A DNA stretch of 64,000 nt. Origin: Azospirillum oryzae (lineage in GTDB: Bacteria; Pseudomonadota; Alphaproteobacteria; Azospirillales; Azospirillaceae). Position 1 is the first letter of the stretch. Each line of letters begins with the position of its first letter. A program made the translations under genes and the position numbers. The stretch is taken from positions 485,574 to 549,573 of the forward strand of contig NZ_FXAK01000008.1 of the NCBI RefSeq assembly GCF_900177515.1. The letters run 5' to 3'. Below the pieces are notes generated by a model, which worked only from the letters and a program-made list of their open reading frames with translations, did not search any database and had not been told where the DNA came from. This document shows positions 61,568-64,000 of the stretch, in pieces.

Positions 61568-63682
61568 ATGCTCGCGGCCCCCAACCTGTTCGCCCACCGC
61601 CCGGACCGGAGCGTGCGCCCCAAGGCGGCGCCCTTCCTGCCGATGTCGCGTGCGGAAATGGACCGGCTGGGCTGGGACCAGTGCGACGTCATCGTCGTCA
61701 CCGGCGACGCCTATATCGACCATCCCAGCTTCGGCATGGCGATCATCGGCCGACTGCTGGAATCGCAGGGGCTGCGCGTCGGCATCATCGCCCAGCCGGA
61801 CTGGAGCAGTGCGGAGCCGTTCAAGATCCTGGGCAAGCCGCGGCTGTTCTGGGGCGTGACCGGCGGCAACATGGATTCGATGGTCAACCACTACACGGCC
61901 GACCGCCGCCTGCGCCACAATGACAGCTACACGCCGAACGACGAGGGCGGCAAGCGGCCGGACCGCGCCGTCATCGTCTATTCCCAGCGCTGCCGCGAAG
62001 CTTTCAAGGATGTCCCCATCGTGCTGGGCGGCATCGAGGCGAGCCTGCGCCGCATCGCCCAGTACGATCACTGGAGCGAGAAGATCCGCCGCTCCGTCCT
62101 GGTCGATTCCAAGGCGGACATGCTGGTCTACGGCAACGCCGAACGCGCCATCATCGAGATCGCCCAGCGTGCGCTGAATGGAGAATCGCCCAAGGCGATG
62201 ACCGACATCCGCGGCACCGCCATCATGCGCTCGTCCCTGCCGGAAGGCTGGACCGTGGTCGACAGCAGCTCCATCGACGACCCCGCCGCAACGGTGTCGC
62301 CGCGCGCCGCCGGGGCCGACCGCATGGTGGTCCGCCTGCCCAGCTACGAGCAGGTTACGGCCGACAAGGTGCTCTATGCCCATGCCAGCCGTGTGCTGCA
62401 CCAGGAGAGCAATCCCGGCAACGCCCGCGCGCTGGGTCCAGCGCCACGGCGACCGCGACGTGTGGCTGAACCCGCCGCCGATCCCGTTGGAGACAACGAG
62501 ATGGACGGCGTCTACGACCTGCCCTACGCCCGTGCGCCCCACCCGTCCTACGGCGACGCGCGCATCCCGGCCTGGGAGATGATCCGCTTCTCGGTCAACA
62601 TCATGCGCGGTTGCTTCGGCGGCTGCTCCTTCTGCTCGATCACCGAGCATGAGGGACGCATCATTCAGAGCCGGTCGGAAGGGTCGATCCTGCGCGAGAT
62701 CGAGCATATCCGCGACAAGACCAAGGGCTTCACCGGCGTCATCTCCGACATGGGCGGGCCGACCGCCAACATGTACCGCCTCGCTGCAAGGACAAGGAGA
62801 CGGAATCGGTCTGCCGGCGTCCGTCCTGCGTCTTCCCGGACATCTGCAAGAACCTGAAACACGACCATTCCTCGCTGGTCCAGCTCTACCGCAAGGCCCG
62901 CGCGGTGCCGGGGGTGAAGAAGATCCACATCGCGTCTGGGCTGCGCTACGACCTCGCCGTCCGCAATCCGGAATATGTGAAGGAGCTGGTGACCCACCAT
63001 GTCGGCGGTTACCTGAAGATCGCCCGGAACACACCGAGCCGGGTCCGCTGGCGAAGATGATGAAGCCCGGCATGGGCGCCTATGACGAGTTCAAGCGGAT
63101 GTTCGACAAGGCGGCGAAGGAGGCGGGAAAGAAGCTCTACCTGATCCCCTACTTCATCGCCGCCCATCCCGGCACGACGGACGAGGACATGATGAACCTC
63201 GCCCTGTGGCTGAAGCGGAACGGCTTCAAGGCGGATCAGGTGCAGACCTTCCTACCCTCGCCGATGTCGCTGGCGACGGCGATGTACCACAGCGAGCGCA
63301 ATCCCTGCGCCCGGTGCGCCGCGTCGGGTCGGAGATGGTGTCGTCGGCGAAGGGGCTGAAGCAGCGCCGCCTGCACAAGGCCTTCCTGCGCTACCACGAT
63401 CCGGAGAACTGGCCGATCCTGCGCGAGGCGTTGAAACGCATGGGCCGCGAGGACCTGATCGGACCGGGCGAAGAGCATCTGATCCCGGCTTGGCAACCGG
63501 TCGGCGCCACCGCCAAGCCGCGGGAGAAGGGACCGAAAGGCAAGACCTTCCTGACCCAGCAGGCCGGCCAGGGGCGCCGCGTGGTGCCGCCGGTGGGAAA
63601 GCCGCCGGGGGCGAAACCGGCCGGGGTTGGAGGCAAGCCTTCCGGCATGAAGCCACGCCAGACGAATTTGAAGGGCCGGTAG
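61568..63682 (+). pseudogene. ygiQ: YgiQ-family radical SAM protein gene with five single-base indels
   Basis: With five corrections the gene encodes one full-length YgiQ protein of about 700 residues. The start region FLPMSRAEMDRLGWDQCDVIVVTGDAYIDHP is typical (given here in part), the radical SAM motif is CFGGCSFC, and the end has KGLKQRRLHKAFLRYHDPENWP. Breaks: one extra G in 62434-62436, one missing base near 62494, one missing C near 62785, one missing C in 63023-63025 and one missing C in 63302-63305. Between the breaks the family sequence is intact. This looks more like sequence error in G/C runs than slow decay. YgiQ's reaction is not established; the family binds a 4Fe-4S cluster and SAM. 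Confidence 0.85.
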
Positions 63683-63703
63683 CGTTCAAGGACTTCTTCG
63701 GTC

Positions 63704-63785
63704 GTCATTCCCGCGAAGGCGGGAATCCAGCCTTTCCGGAGCGGTCGCTTCGGGAACACTGGATCCCTGCCTTCGCGGGGATGAC
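63704..63785. repeat. Intergenic inverted-repeat element
   Basis: Two 27-bp arms, 63704-63730 (starting GTCATTCCCGCGAAGGCGGG) and 63759-63785, are inverted repeats with 24 of 27 positions matching and a 28-bp loop. The sequence GTCATTCCCGCGAA... is of a kind that is scattered between genes in many proteobacteria. It lies 22 bp after ygiQ and may also act as a transcription end or mRNA stabiliser. Confidence 0.8.
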
Positions 63786-63967
63786 GCGCAGTTGTCGCTG
63801 TTCAGGCTGGTTCTTCGTGCCTCGAACCCATGCCACTCGGGAAGAGAGCGCATCTAACGCCGCATAACGCCTTCGCGCCGGCTGCCTGAAGCCCCGCACC
63901 TGTCAATCCCGCATTTCCCCCAACGGCGCCGCCGCCTTTACGGCCGGCCCTGCCCCGGTTGGAACCC
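63786..63967. other. Non-coding sequence near the right edge
   Basis: About 180 bp after the inverted repeat contain no frame with a ribosome site or a recognised domain. Short minus-strand frames here are Arg/Ala-rich and look like chance. Confidence 0.35.
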
Positions 63968-64000
63968 ATGGCTCTGTCGAAACGCACCCCGCGCCGAACG
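63968..64000 (+). CDS. Possible start of a gene cut by the right edge
   Basis: An ATG at 63968 opens a frame of eleven codons (MALSKRTPRRT) to the window end, with GGTTGGA a few bases upstream as a possible ribosome site. A basic N-terminus is all that can be seen. It may be chance. Confidence 0.25.
   Translation, partial: MALSKRTPRRT

Overview
The window is high-GC chromosomal DNA, and the gene set points to an alphaproteobacterium of the Rhodospirillales, most like Azospirillum. The clues are a dctB/dctD-type dicarboxylate two-component pair, a Rhodobacter-type phosphatidylethanolamine methyltransferase, a FixG/CcoG protein behind an FNR/FixK-type box, a full branched-chain amino acid (liv) operon with an extra small membrane protein, a pstSCAB operon behind a good Pho box, and chemoreceptors of alphaproteobacterial type. 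The assignment rests on gene families and base composition only.

Layout. 1-6.4 kb: end of a GT39-like membrane glycosyltransferase, dctD and dctB (minus), pmtA and a HemD-like protein (plus). 6.4-14.4 kb: a di-haem cytochrome c peroxidase-like protein behind a Fur-like box, small unknown genes, ccoG, a soluble PAS histidine kinase, tRNA-Tyr, and an HTH protein with a long Ala/Pro linker. 14.4-21.6 kb: a DegP/HtrA protease, a three-gene lipid/glycan cluster (GT2, LAB_N, GT39), a small exported protein, a ROK kinase and an exported Ala/Lys-rich protein. 21.9-27.7 kb: livH-livM-livG-livF-small membrane protein-livK with a terminator. 27.7-37.3 kb: small unknowns, an MBL hydrolase, an OmpA-like protein, two orphan response regulators, a MocR-type regulator, a broken alpha/beta hydrolase, two paralogous membrane-anchored coiled-coil proteins and msrB. 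37.5-48.2 kb: pentapeptide-repeat protein, BMP-family binding protein, Bcr/CflA-type MFS, an orphan SsuA/TauA-like binding protein with a DsrE-like partner, ispE, an RBBP9-like hydrolase, a soluble chemoreceptor, a methyltransferase, gloB, and a GST behind a five-copy 14-bp tandem repeat. 48.2-55.9 kb: an AT-richer island with one unknown beta-rich protein, a large transmembrane chemoreceptor, and pstSCAB. 55.9-64 kb is the accessory part: a phage-like nuclease-domain ORF with a coupled, partly duplicated small ORF, an IS1202/ISNCY-type insertion sequence flanked by 57-bp direct repeats, YoaK/DUF1275 and TMEM175-like membrane proteins, a TetA-like MFS gene with an in-frame amber codon, and a ygiQ gene carrying five single-base indels.

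Common themes are nutrient uptake with dedicated regulation (dicarboxylates, branched-chain amino acids, phosphate), oxygen and iron response (ccoG, di-haem peroxidase), envelope maintenance (PmtA, GT2/LAB_N/GT39, HtrA, OmpA) and chemotaxis. I found no CRISPR array, no intact prophage and no recognisable new multi-gene defence system. The best candidates for undescribed biology are the small-ORF pair beside the IS element, the AT-rich island protein, and the paralogous coiled-coil pair.
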